This document shows, in pieces, positions 1-14,180 of a stretch of DNA of 64,000 bases. Each line of letters opens with the position of its first letter. The stretch's first letter is position 1. Source of the DNA: Taeniopygia guttata (lineage: Eukaryota > Chordata > Aves > Passeriformes > Estrildidae). The stretch lies in the NCBI RefSeq assembly GCF_048771995.1, contig NC_133030.1:37594501-37658500 (forward strand), read 5' to 3'. The notes below the pieces were generated by a model, which did not search any database, had not been told where the DNA came from, and saw nothing but the letters and a program-made list of their open reading frames with translations. The position numbers were made by a program, and so were the translations under genes.

Positions 1-3000
1 CATAACTATGTTTAACTAAATCCTCTTTAAAAAAAATACCCCACAGTAGATTTGCTAAGTATGGTCCTAAATCAGTTTTAGAATTACTTCTTCTTTATTT
101 TTGCAAAAGTAAGTTGCCCCACTATCTATACGGTGACAGGAAATTTAATTGTACTGAACCTTTATAAGATGTGTGCATTAGTTCAAACAACTAAAGAGCT
201 GTAAACATTGATGACTGATTAACTGCTTCTTTGTGATGTGCAACAGAGCAGCAGCAGTATAAAAAATAATTTTTTCATGACAGTGGTATCTAAAATATAA
301 TGCTGTGTATTTTAGTATAAGGTTCTCAGTGTGCACTCCAGATGTAAAAGTTTTTTGTTAAAAAAATGCATTTACAGATGATCTTAGATCTATGATCTAA
401 GAACAAATAGGGCCAAGACCATTCTGAAGGTGCTGACTATAATGAGAGGAGTTACCTTTCCACTTTCTGCATTTCTTTTCCTTTTCAAATATTTGCAGTC
501 CCTCAATTCACATAAAGTATCATTTATGTCTACATACACAAATATATATGTTCATATATACTTGTGTCTTAAATGAATAAAATATAAGATATGATCACTT
601 AAGTGAACAGGATACTTTAATTACAGCATTTTAGTGGTGTTAAAATTCTAAGAAACATCTGGAAGACCAGAAAAAATAGAGAAATGTTTAGCTTTGTTAT
701 GAATAACACACTAACATACAATTAGGTTTTAATGGTTTTAACTTAACAGAACTGTTGTATGAAATATTTTGTTTAGCATTCATTAAAAACTGCTAATGTA
801 CTTGTGGCTTTTCATGGACTATATTTTTATGCATATTATTAGTGGAATACAAATATGCAAAAAAAACAAACAGTTTGGTGCTATAATGTGAAAAGAAATT
901 TACACCAATCTTATTTTTAATTTGTATGGGAACATTTTTACCACAAATTCCATATTTTAATAATACTATCCCAACTCTATTTTTTAAACTCATTTTGTCA
1001 CTGTTTTGTAACAGAAACACTGTAAATATTATAGATGTGGTAAACTATTATACTTGTTTTCTTATAAATGAAATGATCTGTGCCAACACTGACAAAATGA
1101 ATTAATGTGTTACTAAGGCAACAGTCACATTATATGCTTTCTCTTTCACAGTATGCGGTAGAGCATATGGTTTACTCTTAATGGAACACTATCTTCTCAT
1201 TAACATACCAGTAGCAATGTCAGAACTTACAAACCAGCATAACAGAGAAATGGAAAACTTATAAATTAGACCCTTTCAGTATTATTGAGTAGAAAATGAC
1301 TGATGTTCCAAGGTACAATATTTAGCTAATACAGTGCCCTTTTCTGCATCTTTCTTCTCAAATGAAAAAAAAACCTCAAAAAAAACCAAAGCAAGAAACC
1401 CGTAACTTTTTATTGTTACAAATGCAAATATTGGTCTTTTTTTACTTTAAAGTGATTGATATTCTTATAATTTTTTAAAAACATGTTTCATTATGTCTTT
1501 TTTTTCAGTATGTCATGTTTTACATAAGCTTTGTCTTCTCTGGTACGTATTAATACCAGCATCTTCATGGGGAAATAGAAGTGCTCAGTTCTATAATGGA
1601 TTATCCCTACAGTAGATACAGTAAAACCAACAGGAATTGTAAAATGAACAGTGAAGCTTCCTTGACTATTCAGGCTCATGCAAGAGAAATGGATACACCA
1701 GTTTGTTGGATCATCCTGTGGGAACAAAACAATCCATGAGATTCACATCGGAGTGGCTGGGTGTTGGCTGCCATATTAAAACCAGTTTCCCCAACTGAAG
1801 AAGTTACTAGTTTATGCCCACTGAAGTATTTTATCCTTTTTGCCTTATGTCTTGGGAATGTCTATGGCAGGACATCACTAGGGGGTAATTGTGTGCTGTA
1901 AGGAGAGAAAATCTAAATTTTTCTTATTTTATGCCTTTACAAAGAGATCAAGTATGAATTTTGAGCGTGACTGACTATGGCAAAAGCAGAATTAAAACTC
2001 TTTGTGTGATTATTATTTCCAGTTTAAAGATTCACAACAACCAATCTTTCCCTCTAATAATAAAGAAAATATGTAATAATGCTGTATTTCTTTTGCTTCA
2101 GCACTCTTATCTCAACACAGTAGTGATACAGCTGGATGATGGCCTGGTCATAAGTGGCTGTCTGCTATCTAAGTCACTGTAGGGGTAAGAACTGTCTAAG
2201 ATTGGGTCAGTTCAGGGTTCCAAAAGAACTGAAATCCAAAGTTGAAATTCCAAATATTTGATGCCACAAACTATTGAATCCCTTGGTAGACTGCAAAACA
2301 GACCAAGGAAAATAAGTTGCCACATCCCACTGGATTCAGCTTGAATGCCCTACTTTTACTCACCATGAAATGCTTATTTCAGCAGTGGCTGTTCCAGTGG
2401 ATCAGAGAAATTACGTAAAATAACAGTGGAGCATTACCACAACCTTGTCCTTTTTGTTATATTAGTTTAAAATCATAACTATAGGTGGGTTTTAGAAGTT
2501 TGTTATACTGTGTTGAGGGCCCAAGAAAATCTTGATTAAACTTTGTCACGAAATATAAACATGTGATTTCAGAATTAGACATTTAAAGTAATGAAAGACC
2601 AAAAGTTTGCTCAGCTTAGTCCACTGAGAATTTTCTTATCATTAATTAAGTTTTGAAGTCTCTTTTCCATTCTTATTCTTTCATTTGCATATTTCTTTTA
2701 ACTATGCAACATCCTTTTCTGTTGTTGATGATGTTTCTAGAAATAATATTTAATGACCTAAGCTCTTTAGAGTCAGCAAAAATAACCATAGGCTGAGGCC
2801 AAAGCAACTAAAGCCGAAAGCAAGAACTGTTTATATCCAGGTGCTTGTGGGGGGTGTGTCTCTGTGTGTGGGTAAATAAACACAGTAAGGCATACTTCAT
2901 TTGTGGAATCCTATTCTTCCATTGAGAGGAAGTCATCAACAAAAAAAGTGTAATTATCAGACTAGCCTAGCTTCTCTTTTTTTCAACTGTATTGTGTATC

Positions 3001-5697
3001 TGCACCTGAGTGAACCCTTATCTCACCTCATCGAGGATACCTAAGCTGAGTATCAGTTTAACTTCAATAACACAAACTGTTACTGCAATTAGTTCTACAC
3101 TAATTCAGCAGTGATGTCTGTCCTGTATATATTTTTACTAGCAGAAGTAGTACATCCATATCATTTGTAGAATATAAACAGGTTAAGGAGGAGGAAGCTT
3201 TGCAAACTACTTTAACTTCACAAAACAAAAAGATAATATCCCTAAGTACAAATTGCTTGTTAACTCTATTCTTTCACAATCAACCTCAGCTAAAGAAGCA
3301 TTCATTTTTAGTGTTCAGCTTTGCACTTCAGCATTATAAGATGTATATTACCATTGAACAGTATTGATGCTAACTCCTTCCACTTCAATAAAAATAAAGT
3401 ACAAAGGGTTGTTTATTATTTCAGTGTATACTCATTACTAGATCTGGTCACTCCCTCACTGGACTATACCACTTCTGCAGGGAGAAATCAGTGTTTGTGA
3501 AGAGGTTGCACAATTATTTGTAATTGCTTTACAATACAGTACATGATAATAAATGTCTCTGAATGAAGTTACTGATTCAAAGAGATAATTAAAATGTATG
3601 TCTATCTGACTCCAGTTCCTGCCAGCTTTATGTAGCCACTGTGCTGCCAGCATCTTTGTTATGTTTAGACAAAGAAACTCTGTGTGGCATTAACAATGAA
3701 ACTCTATGTTGTTTTAACAATACTTAAGACAATTGCTGAAATAAACATTTGGTCGAAGCCAGAGAATTACTATGCTCTTTTAATTCTGGTGAGGTGCATA
3801 TACTCCACAATGGTTTATTTTCCTAGAAAAGCATTATTTCATTGACTTTCAGCTGGTGTTAAAACTTAAAGACTTAGCTTAGACATCATGCAATGCTAGG
3901 TATTCTCTTCAAGAGAGAAAATTAATTAGAGAGCAAAGGAAGCCAGCATGCTTATCATTTGATCAGGTCATTGACATAAGTGCTTCGCACTTTTTTAAAG
4001 CCAAAAGCTGTCTTGTACACCTGCTCAGAGGTCTCATCAATTTTATTGGAGCAAGACAGTTCTTTTAAGCCTGTCCAAGGAAAAAGGTGGCAATTTTGAT
4101 GGAGAGGGAAAAAGAGAGAAAGATGTGTTGCAAGCTCTTTATCTTGATCTCATTGTTTGTTTCTCCACTGATGTATGTAATGAAACAAAGAGGATTTAAT
4201 CATGGCAAACAGAGGACCATTGGCACCCAGAGGAATCTCATTTTCTCTCTTACAAGTCTATTTCGTTTCAGGTTGCAACACCTTCTTTTCAGCCTATCCA
4301 CAAGGCCGAGTTTCTTACCTGGGGCTTAAACTTGTGAGGCGTGAAGCTCTTTTGTTTTGACAGGTGCTCTTTGCTACTCCTCAGCCTAGCATTGGTGCTG
4401 CTAATACACAGAACAAACTCAGATATGCTAATGAGTGTAGCTATCAAAATTCTGTCTGTAATGAGTTTTATTAATTTACTTCACTTTTAATTCCTAGGGT
4501 GAAGTGGTAAAAACAAATTGGGCTGATACAAGAGCGAGAAAGATGGTTGTTTTTCATGCATTGCCATTGGATTCTCCATCCTTGGATTTCTCCAGTTTCT
4601 AGAAAATCTCGGGAATAATGGAAATATCATAAACTAGTGAGAATCAGACCATTATATCTGTCACAGAATAGCTGCATACAAGCTGTTTCAAATATAAAGA
4701 AAATGTACAGAGGGAACTTAAAATGGTCCTGTTATTATATGGGTTTCAAACTCTTCCAGAAAAAAAAAACAAACTTTTTCTGCTGACCAGTTCCTCTGAG
4801 GCTATATTATTTGCAAATTTTGATCCTTAACTGGTGGAGTAAAAGGTAATAAGGTAATAATAGCATAAAATCAATAACAAATAATAACACACCTTTAAGA
4901 AGAAAAGGTGGACACTCAGACCTTTAAGTTGTGAATGAATATCCTTTACTTGCCTTGCCTTGCCTTATCTTTCCATACCTTCCTCCACTTGCCTTACCCA
5001 CCTTGCCTTCCTTTCCCAGAACCCTGCATCACTCATATACTCTTAGATCTATCTTAGATACAATTTGATGAGTAAAGTCTAAATATTCATTTTAACATTC
5101 TCCGTTAAATTATGTGGAAGTGATGTACACATGGTTCCTTTGTGGTTTAGAGGGAGCTTTTAGGCCTCACACTGTGGGATAAAAAGCCTGAAGAAGCAAG
5201 AAATATTGGGTAAGGACAAAACATAGGAAAAAAGAAAAAAGAGAGCTCTCTAGGTAGAGAAAAGAAATTAAATTCAAGGTACAATACAGCAAAATTATTG
5301 GTAAACACTGATTCAATTACAATTTGTTTGATTGCTTTAGTGATTTTAATCCAGTTTTAGAAGAATGATTATCCCAGTGGTTTGGCTTTTCTTTTCTGTG
5401 CTTTTCTTTGTACTTCAAAAAAAAAAAAAATATATACAGCTGTGGAACCTTGTAAAAACAAGAATGCATCACTTGTCTGAAAGTTATTCAGATCTTAGTG
5501 CATCTGAACTGCTTATAAGTGATAAACAATTCTGATAACTTGGATCTGATATTATCAAAAGGTTTTATTTTTCTTACCTCTAATTTTATCCTATTCATAA
5601 ACTTTGGGAAAAAAATTTACATTTTATTGTCCCACTACAACACTTGCTAGAAGGTGTGTCTTGTCACCCCCATTTCAAATAACTATGGAAGATTATG
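1..5697. other. Intergenic, downstream of PRKD1
   Basis: AT-rich DNA with no supported gene. A CCTTG/CCTTA-rich patch lies at about 4950-5000 and an A-run near 5418. A 78-codon minus-strand frame at 1727-1491 is preceded by a splice-acceptor-like sequence but has no recognisable relative. Confidence 0.6.
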
Positions 5698-5935
5698 TCA
5701 TAGAATCTTTAACGGTGGAAAAGATGTTCAAGATCGTCAAGCCCAACCACTAACACTGCCAAGCCAAGTGTACCACAAAACCAAGTGTTTTAGTGACACA
5801 TCTACACATTTTTGGGACACTGCCAGGGATAGAAACTCGACCACTTCCCTGGGTAGCCTATTGCAATGCTTGGCCGTGCTTTCAGTTTCAAGCCAATTCT
5901 TTCTTTCAGAACATTTTTTTCCTAATAATTAATTT
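5698..5935 (-). mobile_element. CR1 LINE fragment, 3' end, degraded
   Basis: On the plus strand it begins tcatagaatctttaacggt and continues with the tract on short names, confined defects and 'accacttccctgggtagcct' typical of the reverse complement of the CR1 3' region. The element is therefore in minus orientation, with its 3' end at 5698. It is 5'-truncated after about 240 bp at the 'ttttcctaata' segment, as usual for this LINE family. No functional protein is encoded. Confidence 0.85.
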
Positions 5936-8900
5936 GTTTATACTTAAGATATTTATCAGATATACCATAGATGCCTTTCATGATCATGCCCCTTTTAATG
6001 AACTGGCTTGCCTACTTCGATTAAAGTAATCAGAGAAAATCTAAAACCTATAACTAGCATGAAGTACTGCTTGTCAAAAACTTTTTTTCTTGGAAAACAA
6101 AACTGATTTTTTAAAAATCTTTCTGAGAAACATACATTTATTAAACTCTCATGGAGCTTTTGTTTATTTATTTTGGTTGGGTTTTTTGTTTGTGGTTTGG
6201 CTTTTTTATTTTTTCTGGAAGGGTACTCTTGACACTTGAAAACAAAATTCTGCATAATAAACTGTTTGGATGTTGACTATTTGACCACTTTTATTTACAG
6301 GTTTGAAGAGCTATATTCATACAGACTTCTACAAGGGAGAAGGGGCCTTTATCAAGACTGTGAAATTTGGAAGGGAAATTTTACTGAGGACCACCAGCAG
6401 AATATTTGCCTATGGTTGAACTCTTAGGAGATATTTTAACTTGGTGCTGGCAGGTGCTCCTCTTTCAAGGTCTCATCCTGATGCCCCATGTTTACTTACA
6501 TTAGGTACTTTGGAAGGATGAACAGTTGAGTGAACACTCAGAGATTTGACCTGTCATTCCAGAGTTCTAGATGTTGGTGATCTGCTTTTCAAAATAGTCA
6601 TCAGTCTGTCTCAGTGAATTGGGCAGGAAGGAGAAAAGAAAGCCTTTCAACATTACCAGTATTACCCCAGTTCTGTTATTTTTAGGCAGCTCTGTTTAAA
6701 ATCAGAGGGTTTTGTAACCTTGCATGGGCAGATGGACCTAAAATTTTACAATCCAGACTAAAATTTACATGAAAACATAAGCAAGAAGCAGCACTAATAA
6801 ATGTGACAATTCACTAAAATTAGAGAAAAACTGAGCTTAGTAGGCCTGTTGGTAAATGTCTGGAGTACAAGGAAACATGCCTCAAAGTGTGTCTATGTAA
6901 AGCCTGGAATCAAAGTGTGCCTCAGTGGCTTTCAGATACAACTTGCACTGCTGTTGGTGAGCCTTTCATGACTGTTAGATTGGTCTCCAAATCAGGTTTT
7001 GGCCAGGATTACAGAGACTAAGAACTAATTGAAAAATAGCCCACTGTGAACCAATAAATGTTTTGTTTGTTTGCCTGTTTGTTGGTTAGCTGATTTTTTA
7101 CACTGAAGCTCTTGGATGTAAGTGCTTTCAGTTCGGAGGATGATTGAGGGCACAGCTGATTTCTTTGTCAGACCAGAAGATCAGGGTTGGGAGCAGTGCA
7201 GTTCTATTCCAGCACATGGAATATTTTTTTTCCTTTTCTCCTCGAATCAACTCTAAAACAGAAACATGAGAACAGAAAAATGAATCAAACAGAAGTTAAT
7301 GCCTGAAGTTTGTGTAAAAGAGTTGTTCCATAGGTACTATACCAAGAAACTTCCAGCCTATCAAGGAGGATGGGGGGCTTAAAGAACTTACAATATTGTT
7401 GTACAATATTCAATCACAAGGTTTTGCACTTGATAGGGAAGATAACTAGGAAGAGATTCTACATGTATCATGTGGCAGAAATTAGAGTGGCTATATGTAT
7501 AATTTTTTTCTCAAGTTAAAAAAACCCCAATCATCTCTCTGAGCCTCATCCTTGTTCTTTTTTCCTGTTGTTTTCTGGAGTTCTCATTGAGAATCTACCT
7601 CTTTGCTTTTGCACTTTCTGCACACTACTGCCTCTCTGCTTCACCTTAACTCAGGCTAGCACAGTGAAGTCTCTTCACAGCAAGGTTGCTCTAGTTGTTT
7701 CACAACACTTCCAGCTTTTTTACTATGCAACACGATATTCAATTTCACTTGTCTAGTTACAATTATTTGCTGCTTTGATGGAGTGTTTTATTAATTCTAT
7801 ATTCTCCTTGGGATAATGCACGTAATGTGTGAATCTATCAATGCATGGTTTCCAGAATGTAAACATAATCACATTAGATTGCAAAATCCACCTTGTTTTC
7901 AAGTCTAAGATGTGTTTCCCTACTTTCAGTCTTCTATTTTTATTCTAGGGACTGCAGACACAAGACCTACAACTACAGCAAGCTCTAGTTGCTCTAGCAG
8001 TGGAATTCCTACTTGATAGCAGTTTGCTTGCAAATTGCAGCAGGTGGAGAGATGATGAGGCATTCTGCTAAGGGAAGACATAGTCTTTCCCCATCTTTCT
8101 GAGGACAGATGAATTTCCAAGATTTTCATAAATAGGGACAGATAAAAAAATACATTACATTTAGGATATTTGTTCTTTCCCCAGAACTATATAATCTCCT
8201 CCATTGTATTAAGTAAAAAACAATCTGATTTTACATTAGGAGGACAAAACTTTTGCTCCAGTTTGCATCGTTGATTTGGTGGTCGAAGGGTTAAATTGTA
8301 AAGCAGAGAGCTCACTTTTCAGAGAGATTCTAGGACTTTAGGTAACAATGGAGTTTGAGTTTACTGCTGGGATAGGAAGTCGAACAGCAAGGTTCAGCTT
8401 TTCTGAGGGAATCTAAGAGTAAGCCAAGAGGCCAGAAGGTTAAAGGGCAGTGCTCAGGCTTCCCATCAGTTCCAGATACTCCAAACATTCAGGCATTCAG
8501 TGGCTGGATTCCCTCATGACATTCAGATGAATGGCCAGTAGAAACGAAGAACTAAAGCTGGTCCTGCTTTCAACTCTGTAACTTGTACCTCCCTTATTCA
8601 TTTAAATTGATGTAATAATCAAAGAATAATTTCACTAAAAGTAATAGGCAAGGAAAAAGACACCCATATTTTCTCAAATGTCTTTGAGCATTTATCCCTA
8701 TATGTTGAACTGCAAGCAGAAATACAGATAAACCCAGTGCATGTACAGAGAGCTCTGACTCCATTGTCTTTTGCCATGAATGTGTGTGGTAAGGTATATT
8801 TTGCACTAAATATAGCTTTTTAGAGGACACAGTTTCTCAAAACATGTAGTTTAGAGGGTTTGCTGAAGCTCCGAGAGCAAGGTTTAGTAAGTTACAGCAG

Positions 8901-9388
8901 TAAGACTATAAGTTAGGAAAGACAAGGGCTGTTGTAGCTCATCATTGTGCAGTAGAAAGACTGATTAATACTAAAACATTTATTAATGATTCCAAGCAGC
9001 TAGAGACCATTCTGTGTGCTGCTTTTGGCCAGGATGAAAAACTCATTCTGAGTTCTGGTTGACTACAAAGACCATGCACAATTTTTTATTTCCCTTTTCA
9101 CTGTAGATAAAAAAAGTTGAGAACACCTTTGCTCATATCTCCAGGTGTTGAATTTTGCCCCAGTTCTTTAATTTTTTACATCATTACACTACTTTTACTT
9201 CATTTAGGCTGTTTGTTTGATGAATAAAATAGCACCATACTGTAATTTTGCCTCCTGGATCCTGATGGTCTCTACATTAATTTGCTTTTAGTGCCTAATG
9301 TTTATTTTCAATTATTATGCTCCTTTTATTATACTTTCTGATTGATTTTGTGTGTTTTGAGCAATGGCTTCTATAATTTCTGATTTTA
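5936..9388. other. Intergenic, no gene seen
   Basis: AT-rich sequence between two CR1 fragments. I see no coding exon, RNA gene or further repeat family. A short self-complementary acaatattg/caatattg pair lies near 7390-7410. Confidence 0.6.
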
Positions 9389-9972
9389 CAGAATCATAGC
9401 ATGGTTGGGGCTAAAAGGAAGCTGTGGAGGTCATCTAGTCCAATCCTTCTGCTAGAGCAGATTCACACAGAACAGGTTGCACAGGACCATCTCCAGGCAG
9501 GTTTTGAATATGACCAGAGAAGGAGGCTCCACAGCATCTCTGGACTACCTGTTCTAGTGATCTGTCACCCTCAGTGTAAATAAGATTTTCCTCATGTTCA
9601 GACAGAACTTTCTGTGTTTCAGTTTGTGCCTATTGTGCCTTGTTCTGTTGCTGGGCACCACCGAAAAGGCTCTGCCCCCATTCTTTTGACATCTGCTCTT
9701 AAGATATTCCTATGCATTGATAAGCTCTTTTCTCAGCATTCTCTGCTTCAGGCTGAGCAGGTCCAGCCCCCTCAGCCTTTATTCATACCAAATATGCTCT
9801 GGTCCCTTAACAGCTTTTTGTAGCCTCTGCTGGGCCCTCTCCAGGAGCTCCAGGTCTTTCTTGATGAGGGGAGCCCAGAACAAAGTACTGGGTACTGGAC
9901 AAAGTACTGGACAAAGTACTCCAGACATGGCCTCACCAGGGCTGAGGAGAAGGGGAGAATCACCTCCCTTTC
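9389..9972 (-). mobile_element. CR1 LINE fragment, about 580 bp, degraded
   Basis: The plus strand starts cagaatcatagcatggttgg and passes through the CR1 landmarks tcatctagtccaatcc, gcaggtccagccccctcagc and ctctccaggagctccaggtc, ending near cctcaccagggctgagg. This is the reverse complement of the CR1 3' region, so the element is in minus orientation. Open frames inside it on both strands are remnants or chance. An internal 12-base unit is repeated at 9881-9922. Confidence 0.9.
9881..9922. repeat. Short tandem repeat inside the CR1 copy
   Basis: The unit caaagtactgg(a) occurs three times in tandem, with a small gtactgg insertion between the first two copies. CR1 normally has one copy of this site, so the expansion arose after insertion. 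Confidence 0.7.
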
Positions 9973-12900
9973 TGTTTTAGGAGAGGAGTGAAGTTTTTGT
10001 ACCTAGATTTCATATGGGCACTTGCATGCTTCAAGAGAATTGTATCAAGTCATACAACACCATTTTCATCACCATCTCTAATGCAGAGAAATTGATTACC
10101 CCCACATGTATTCACGGCCTGGCCTCCTTAAAGTGAAACATACAGCTCCTAACCTAACCCCATGAGAAAGTCAAATTTTGACCCCTCATTTTCTTCATTC
10201 AGCCCCCTTAAAGTCCACCATGCAATCAATGAACAAGTGATATCGTAGGTGTTTTAACCATGCCTGGAGGGGCTTCTGTGACAGAGTTCAGATGTCTTGC
10301 AAACTGGAATGCTTGTAAACATTGATTTTTGATGGCTTCTGGTTGTATTTGCAGAAGACAAAAGATTTATTCATAATCTCATATGCTGTGGCATATGAAA
10401 AACACAAGTTTGACTACAGATATTGATAAAAAGGGATTATTTTTAGTTCTTTTTTTTTAAAATTGTTTTTTTTGGCAGGAAGTGATGGGGGAGACTTAAA
10501 AAAAAAAAAAGAAAGAAAGAAAAAAAATCTGTAAACACCAGATCTATAGAATGAATTGTTTAAACCAAAGTACATGAAATTTAGCTCTTTGGATGCTGAA
10601 GTAATATATGGAAGACTAGTTACTATGATTCACAAAGAGCCATCTTGCTGCTTAAGTACACTTTCGGTTTCAGCAGCTGTTTTGATTCATAATCTGTGCT
10701 GTAGCAAGGTTTATTTTAAAATACCAAGCAGGAGACAGGGCATTCAAACATCAATTACTTAACCGAGAGGATTCAAAACCTGAAGTGCTTAAAACTGAAA
10801 TGAAACACATGGCAAATATTTTGCTTCCTGTCACACTGGGGATTCAATCCTGCAAGCTGTGTGAGTGCAAAGCTCCAGTTCATCTGCAGTTAACAGGTGA
10901 AATTCTGACATTGTTGTCATCAACCAAAATCTTTCGTTCACCTTTCACAGAGCCAATTCGACCACAGGGATGCTCTCAGAGCAGGGTAGGGTAAGGTCTC
11001 AGAGCCTTTAAATTCTTGTCATTTTAAGTTGTATTCCCTGCAGGCTTGCAAATATAAAATAATTTAATCCTATTCTTTAGAGACACTGGAAGGATGACAA
11101 TGTCATACCTTCAGCCTCTAGGAAGGAGTGTTTAAATACTTGCATTTGGCTCTTGCAGCTGTGATTGGAGCTAATCTGCTTCACATCAGCCCTTCTCTGA
11201 CACTGCATTCAGGTCTTCATGCAAGTTAGTGGCAGAAAAAAAAATTAAAAATAAATAAATAAAGCTCCAAACTTATTACGTATGGATATATATTACACCC
11301 CTATATTCCCTCAATCTTGTTGCCAAATCAGTATATACTTATCAGAGAGGAAAATGCTGCCCAGAATCTCCTAGCCTCTTCCTGTGTTTGCTAAGTCCTT
11401 ATCTGCCAAGAGGAGAAAAAAGTCACCAGTGGTGCAGTGTGCAGGATGCTTTCACCATTCCTGGGATTGCTGGCAGCAAGGATTGCCTGGATAAATGAGA
11501 TGCAGGATCACGCTCAGACAACACCTGGAATTGCCAAAGCATTCAGACATAAAGGTGGTCGAGAGGAACTTATATGTGGCATTCAAATTATTTTGTTAAT
11601 GGTGCCATCTCCTGGTAGCAATTTGCTAAACTAATCCTTACCCGTACAAATTTCTTACACTTTCTATTTTAATACCATAGCCCTGAAGAGAGGTAAACAA
11701 AGTAACTTAGATGTCTTTATCTGCTAATGTCTGTTTTCTTATTTATAAAGTAATATTCAAATAGGAAACAAGCTTTTACTAAACAACACTGTATTTTAGA
11801 ACAGAACTTTCAGGATATAGACCCACTGCTTTTGGAAAAGAATATTTTTTTTTTCTGCTCAAGTTGCTTTCATTTATTTCTTCCATAAGTATCAAAGAAT
11901 ATAAAATCAAATAAGATGATGCTTACAGAAAGCAATGAGTCTGCGTACCAATGCAGATCCTAAGCCACCACATTTTGGGGAAGCAATAGTGCAAGTCAGA
12001 GTGGGCTGGAATATTTGACAAACAAAGGAACTGTACACTGGAAGAGGCTGATGGCATGCTTAAATCAATAAGAAATATGTCTTCAGATTTTGAATAGGAC
12101 TAGTAATGTTTGAATGATGTGTCCAGAGCCTTACAAAGACTCACTTTTCAGATTTAAAAAATAAAGTGTGGTGGAACTCAGAAATACTAAGACATTGCAG
12201 CAGAATAAGTGAAATATACATGTATCTAATTCCATTATACTACACTGGGGAAAACTGTCTTCCTGAACTTAATCAGTAAATTCTTTCACAATATCTTCTG
12301 TAAAGATAGATAAAATAAAGTTTGCAAAGGGCTTATATACTACTAAGTTCAGATTGACACAGCAGGTAACTTGTGATATAAACTTGTGTGTAAACTGGAA
12401 AATTTCTTTGTGAAGGTGAATTTGGCTTTTACTGTCCTTAGATTTGATACACAGATTTCTGTAGGATAACAGGTTAGCTACCTTTGCAGAAACATAGTCT
12501 CCTGAATTGTGTGGGCAACCTCCACTTACGAGCCGGAATTAACATGTATTCCATGTAAGGACTTCAGTGTTGCAGATTCCATTTTGGTGTAATATTTGTT
12601 TTTCTTCACATTTCTATGCTCAGAAGCCAGCACTAAATTTACTCTATCCTGGACTTGAACAGTATTATCTTACTCCACAATTGAATCAGCTGAAATCTCT
12701 GTCTTTTTAACTGGAGGAAAGCAGTTTTGAATTTTAATTTGCTATCTATTTCGTCATGTTTTTCCATGCTTCCATCATGTTGCCATCCTCTCTGTCTTCC
12801 CCAACAAAGACCAGGAGATGCAAAGGTACCAATCCAGCCACTTCCAGGCTGTGGCTGTTTTCCCCTGACAAGTCCAGCAGAAAGGCTTTGCAGAAAGTAG

Positions 12901-13924
12901 ATCTTAATCAATAAATTCATAAAGGAACCCAACTATGGCCAGTTTTGGGAGCAGTCCCATGAGAATCATGCTGGAAAATATTCTATTTCTATTACCATGT
13001 GATGCCTAATGTGCAGATGAGCTGAAATGGTAGTAAAAGAAATAGGGAAAATGTTGCCACAAATAGTGTGTGGATTGCAACAGAACAATTTGCAAGGGAA
13101 TGGAGAAGTGAACTGCACATCTACTGGAAAAGGTCAAATTATGTAAGTGGCAGAATTTTTACTTGGGGGACTCTAATGATAGACAGATGTGAGCTACATG
13201 TTAAAGTACTTAATACTGTAGGGTATCTAGTTATGCAAAAAAAACAGCTGAAGACTTCAAAACATACTTAGAGAGTACAATCAGAATGGTAAATAAAAAA
13301 TTAAACTGTCAACTTTTTCAATATCTATTAGATGCCAGATACTGGAGAGTTTGAAGGCAAAAGAGATGTGGGACTGAACATGAAGAATATCAAGAAGTAA
13401 AAAGTAACCAGATAAAAGAAGCCCAAGAGCAATAATAAGCTGCCATCTACTTGTAGATAGTTGAATATCCTTTTTCTTTTTTATATTCCCAAGTGTATCT
13501 CATTATGGTTTAGCTGTGGTTTTTTAACTTGCTTTTCCAAATATGCTTTTTCATGTCAAAGAAAAATCACTTTGATCTAGAGATAAAAAAATGTATCTTA
13601 CTATTGTCTCATGGATTAATGCTTCTGAACTGAAAGTGGGACATTCAGCTGTCTTTTTGTGCAGCATTATTTTCTAATTTAGTTCGAAGTAGCTGCCTGT
13701 AAGTTGCTTGGCAGCATTGCTCTGTGACCTCTGCTGACTAAAAGCTGCCAGAAGAACGATATCCATTTCTAGCTGTTGGCGTTTGCTTCTATATTTAAAA
13801 AGAACTTACCGCTCTTTTTATGCAAACGAAAGGCAGGGGGAACATTATTGTTCTGACACAGAGTAATTAGCAGCAGAATCCAAAGCATTCTGACATCGGA
13901 CAGAAGGAGACTTAGTACCTATCT
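9973..13924. other. Intergenic, no gene seen
   Basis: AT-rich DNA without a supported gene or repeat family. An A-rich patch lies near 10500. The last 200 bases contain octamer-like tatgcaaac (about 13820) and homeobox-like taattag (about 13864) words, which may be chance. Confidence 0.55.
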
Positions 13925-14045
13925 GAACGCGAATTACTGCCTTTTCGCATTAAAAATATCCCGGTAGGGATTTACACCGGCGCCCTACGCCGGGGCTGGC
14001 CAGGAGGTGGCGAGGCGCGCCCGGGCTCGGCTTTCTCCGAGGATG
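13925..14045. promoter_or_regulatory. Isolated CpG-dense segment
   Basis: Fourteen CG dinucleotides fall between 13928 and 14039, in a region otherwise almost free of them. It includes a perfect 6-bp stem, CCGGCG, with a 5-base loop at 13977-13993. It could be a small CpG-island promoter of a noncoding transcript, an enhancer, or the GC-rich relic of an inserted sequence (an A-rich tract follows). No gene is recognised beside it. Confidence 0.4.
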
Positions 14046-14119
14046 GTTCCTTATTGAATGTTCCAGTTTAAAAGTTAAAGTCTGCAGGGGGTTGGGAATA
14101 AGTTGGTAATACGTTTCTA

Positions 14120-14180
14120 CTAAAAAAAAACAACAAAAAAAAAAAAAAAAACCAATTAAAAAAACAAAAAAACAAAAACC
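14120..14180. repeat. A-rich low-complexity tract
   Basis: About 60 bases almost entirely A with scattered C, including a run of 17 A. On the opposite strand it yields spurious Phe-rich frames. Confidence 0.9.

Noticed and set aside
1491..1727. 78-codon minus-strand frame preceded by an acceptor-like TTCCCACAG
   Set aside because: No recognisable domain or convincing donor, and the length is ordinary for chance. Kept only as a remark in the intergenic entry.
9401..9980. Several 60-87 codon frames on both strands
   Set aside because: They lie wholly or almost wholly within a CR1 fragment near its 3' end and are not genes of their own.
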